The position numbers were made by a program, and so were the translations under genes. Under the pieces are notes generated by a model. That model did no database searches. It was not told where the DNA came from and saw only the letters and a list, made by a program, of their open reading frames with translations. From Prevotellaceae bacterium (GTDB taxonomy: Bacteria > Bacteroidota > Bacteroidia > Bacteroidales > UBA932): a stretch of DNA of 8,913 nucleotides. This document shows positions 6,702 through 8,913 of the stretch, in pieces (the first letter of the stretch is position 1; every line of letters begins with the position of its first letter). The DNA is taken from positions 1 to 8,913 of the forward strand of contig JAITOP010000016.1 of NCBI GenBank assembly GCA_031289895.1, in the 5' to 3' direction.

Positions 6702-6984
6702 CCGTTAAGCAGCATTTGCAATGCCGCCTTTTTAACATTATCGGATTTGCAATACTATACTTATATTCTGTTGTTCTCATATTGTTTTTTATTTTTCATT
6801 TACCTTATCATGTCTTGAACCCCGATTTTAATAAGATTACAAAGATAAACAAGATTAAATTAAAAACGCAAAATAATCTTGATAATCCCATAAATCTTAC
6901 AAAAATCAAGGTTCAGACTTTATTTTTTATACTATTACAAATTGTTTCTTGTTTCAAATCGGCATTACAAATGCCGCTCAACGG
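6702..6984. repeat. Repeat A, copy 2 (adjacent to gene 3' end)
   Basis: Same element as copy 1, 283 bp, with the nested palindrome at 6816-6915. The left hairpin has a C-A change (AGCAGCATT) that weakens its stem. It shares GCAATAC and TTATATTC with copy 4. Its right end is 6 bp from the stop codon of the transglutaminase-like gene, and its right-end hairpin would be the first structure in the transcript after that gene. Confidence 0.9.
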
Positions 6985-6990
6985 GGAATC

Positions 6991-7935
6991 TTATCTTCTT
7001 AATTTTTGTAAATATTCGACAATTTTTATCTCTATTATTGCCATTGCGTTTTTATTGGCAAAATGATTTCTTATTTTTTTACTCTCATTCGATGACTGGG
7101 CTTGCCGATTATACCAATTCGCAGGTTGATTGTGCCAATATGCAATATCAACTTGTTCGACTATTGTCCAGTCAAAATGGTCAAATGTATTATCAATAAT
7201 CACTTTGTAAAATTGGTTTGTGTCGTTGCCGTTCATTTTTATCATAAATTCAGACCAACTATGATTTCCCGATACTATTACTTTGCCATCATAATGTAAT
7301 AATTTTGTTAATGCAACAAACGCCATTTCGCGCTCGCTACACCATCCAAAAGTTGAAAAAGTATCGCAAGATGAATAATATTTTGGCGGATATGTAACTA
7401 AATCGCTTAAAAACAAGTATGGCGTTCTGTCAATATCAGCGTATGAATTGTATCTGGCAAATTCCGGAGGCGGTCGTGTTTCACATAATAATTGTTTTGT
7501 TTCAGAAAAATAAATTTCATGTCGCGGATTAGGTGTTATCCAATGCCAAAAATAAGGAATGGCTAATATTTCCCCTTGTGAGCAATCGTCTGCGGTTTTA
7601 CTTGTAAATAAATCATGTAATATTCTGAGTGTAAAATAGTTGGATATATTATTACTGTCGGCTGGCAGCAGATTGTTATTATTGCAAAAATTAATATAAG
7701 AAATGCTATCTGTTTTATAAAAATCAATTAAATGATTTTCAATAATAGCTGTAAAAAACTCAGGAATAGTTAAAGAATTATATTCAAATGTATGCACCTC
7801 ATATTCAGGTTTGTGCGTCTCGTGTCCAAATGACGCTGCACATTTTACTGCTTTTTCGGTTGTTGAAAACACAAAATAGATAGTTAAAAATACAGCGACT
7901 GCAAATAATAAGATAAATAATTTTAGTTTTTTCAT
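6991..7935 (-). CDS. Membrane-anchored or exported transglutaminase-like protein, copy 1
   Basis: A 314-aa protein with a hydrophobic N-terminal segment (residues 6-23, after MKKLK) that is a signal anchor or signal peptide; Cys32 is not in a convincing lipobox. I do not recognise a named family. Residues 197-252 match the transglutaminase/papain-like core pattern: GWCSEREMAF with Cys199, NHSWSEF with His225 (equivalent to HAWxE), then IIDNTFD with Asp248 (equivalent to VDxT). If right, it acts in the periplasm or at the membrane as a cysteine peptidase or acyl transferase, or as an inactive relative. The N-terminal half (30-190) shows no known motif. The C-terminal tail (257-314) is polar and basic. 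ATG at 7935 precedes the hydrophobic segment directly. No strong promoter is seen in the 35 bp before repeat A3. A second, nearly identical copy starts beyond the right edge. Confidence 0.7.
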   Translation of the reverse strand: MKKLKLFILLFAVAVFLTIYFVFSTTEKAVKCAASFGHETHKPEYEVHTFEYNSLTIPEFFTAIIENHLIDFYKTDSISYINFCNNNNLLPADSNNISNYFTLRILHDLFTSKTADDCSQGEILAIPYFWHWITPNPRHEIYFSETKQLLCETRPPPEFARYNSYADIDRTPYLFLSDLVTYPPKYYSSCDTFSTFGWCSEREMAFVALTKLLHYDGKVIVSGNHSWSEFMIKMNGNDTNQFYKVIIDNTFDHFDWTIVEQVDIAYWHNQPANWYNRQAQSSNESKKIRNHFANKNAMAIIEIKIVEYLQKLRR

Positions 7936-7970
7936 AACAAGTTTATTTTATTTAAGAACACTAAGTTCCC

Positions 7971-8136
7971 CCGTAAGCGGTATTTGCAATGCCGCCTTTT
8001 TAACATTATCGGATTTACAATGCTATACTTATTTTCTGTTGTTCTCATATTGTTTTATATTTTTCATTTTCTTTATTATTATACAATTACAAATTATTTT
8101 TTGTTCCCAAGCGGCATTACAAATGCTGCTTAACGG
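7971..8136. repeat. Repeat A, copy 3, internally deleted
   Basis: Both terminal hairpins are present (CCGTAAGCGGTATTTGC at the left; GCGGCATTACAAATGCTGC at the right), but about 118 bp are missing from the middle, including the whole nested palindrome. It shares ACAATGC and TTATTTTC with copy 1, so it is the counterpart of A1 in the duplicated unit. It forms most of the space upstream of gene copy 1. Confidence 0.85.
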
Positions 8137-8285
8137 TTTTTTTCTTGGGACTTTTAGGGACATTTTAGGACATTTGGGCAATCCTAATGTCCTAAATGTC
8201 CTTTATTGTCAATAGTCTTTTGTTTTTTAAATCAACAATTTTTTTGGGACTTTTTGGGACATTTTATGACATTGTGGATTGCCTC
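8137..8285. repeat. Repeat B, copy 2
   Basis: Equivalent to B1, 149 bp, with a few substitutions and short deletions (the 5'-side hairpin spans about 8156-8210). It lies between A3 and A4 exactly as B1 lies between A1 and A2. Confidence 0.85.
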
Positions 8286-8568
8286 ACGTTAAGCGGCATT
8301 TGCAATGCCGCTTTTTTAACATTATCGGATTTGCAATACTATACTTATATTCTGTTGTTCTCATATTGTTTTTTATTTTTCATTTACCTTATCATGTCTT
8401 GAACCTCGATTTTAATAAGATTACAAAGATAAACAAGATTAAATTAAAAACACAAAATAATCTTGATAATCCCATAAATCTTACAAAAATCAAGGTTCAG
8501 ACTTTATTTTTTATACAATCACAAATTGTTTCTTGTTTCAAATCGGCATTACAAATGCCGCTCAACGG
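8286..8568. repeat. Repeat A, copy 4
   Basis: Full-length 283-bp copy with nested palindrome at 8400-8499. It differs from copy 2 at only about seven positions by eye. Its left hairpin is a perfect 8-bp stem followed by TTTTTT (8293-8317), again terminator-like on the + strand. Its right end is 6 bp from the stop of gene copy 2. Confidence 0.9.
8293..8317 (+). terminator. Intrinsic-terminator-like hairpin at left end of repeat A4
   Basis: GCGGCATT-TGC-AATGCCGC followed by six T, identical to the hairpin in A1 and again facing against the gene direction. Confidence 0.45.
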
Positions 8569-8574
8569 GGAATC

Positions 8575-8913
8575 TTAACTTCTTAATTTTTGTAAATATT
8601 CGACAATTTTTATCTCTATTATTGCCATTGCGTTTTTACTGACAAAATGATTTCTTATTTTTTTACTCTCATTCGATGACTGGGCTTGCCGATTATACCA
8701 ATTCGCAGATTGATTGTGCCAATTTGCAATATCAACTTGTTCGACCATTGTCCAATCAAAATGGTCAAATGTATTATCAATAATCACTTTGTAAAATTGG
8801 TTTGTGTCATTGCCGTTCATTTTTATCATAAATTCAGACCAACTATGATTTCCCGATACTATTACTTTGCCATCATAATGTAATAATTTTGTTAATGCAA
8901 CAAACGCCATTTC
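8575..8913 (-). CDS. Transglutaminase-like protein, copy 2, 5' end outside window
   Basis: The visible 112 codons correspond to residues 203-314 of copy 1, entering in frame at EMAFVALTKLL and ending KLRS. The catalytic-type His (NHSWSEF) and Asp (IIDNTFD) are present; the Cys would lie just outside the window. Over the 339 shared bases there are 8 differences. The six amino-acid changes relative to copy 1 are I258M, Y266N, P271S, A293V, N294S and R314S; residues 203-257 are identical. Whether the copy is full length cannot be seen. Confidence 0.7.
   Translation of the reverse strand, partial: EMAFVALTKLLHYDGKVIVSGNHSWSEFMIKMNGNDTNQFYKVIIDNTFDHFDWTMVEQVDIANWHNQSANWYNRQAQSSNESKKIRNHFVSKNAMAIIEIKIVEYLQKLRS

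Noticed and set aside
6266..8568. Integron-like cassette array: repeat A ends contain GTTAAGC and GCTCAAC, which fit the integron core 7-mers
   Set aside because: The order is reversed within A, the B-spanning alternative is about 170 bp and lacks attC architecture, the 7-mers are degenerate, and no integrase gene is visible.
6266..8568. CRISPR array
   Set aside because: The repeats are 150-284 bp and directly adjacent, with no short regular repeats separated by unique spacers.

Overview
The window looks like a Bacteroidota (probably Bacteroidales) chromosome fragment. The case rests on a low-GC sequence, no obvious Shine-Dalgarno sites, several TAnnTTTG-type -7 promoter boxes, a large TonB-dependent receptor paired with an AraC regulator, and dense short palindromic intergenic repeats. 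No rRNA, tRNA, CRISPR array or transposase gene is visible.

Left part (1-1962, + strand): the 3' part of a DNA-3-methyladenine glycosylase I gene (tag), then a complete CPA1-type Na+/H+ antiporter. A 313-bp convergent spacer (1963-2275) holds a good Bacteroidota-type promoter with no gene after it, an 80-bp palindrome of the GTCATTGCGAG type, and two short runs of phased repeats.

Middle part (2276-6200, - strand): a 761-aa TonB-dependent outer-membrane receptor, a 120-bp palindromic repeat in its leader, a cupin/AraC regulator upstream that probably controls it, another palindromic repeat, and a 121-aa acidic protein of unknown function whose last codons lie inside that repeat. The receptor and regulator suggest ligand-responsive uptake; the ligand cannot be read from the sequence.

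Right part (6266-8913): a tandemly duplicated composite cassette. Each unit is repeat A - repeat B - repeat A - gene. A is a ~283-bp element whose ~25-bp terminal inverted repeats are themselves hairpins, and it carries a nested 100-bp palindrome. B is a ~150-bp palindromic element. The gene (- strand) encodes a membrane-anchored or exported 314-aa protein with a transglutaminase-like Cys-His-Asp pattern. The second unit has the same order, at a period of 1584 bp between gene stops, and runs off the right edge. The A copies in equivalent positions share diagnostic bases, so the whole composite was duplicated. Over the visible part the gene copies differ at 8 of 339 bases; the six amino-acid changes all lie in the C-terminal tail. 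This is the most unusual part of the window.
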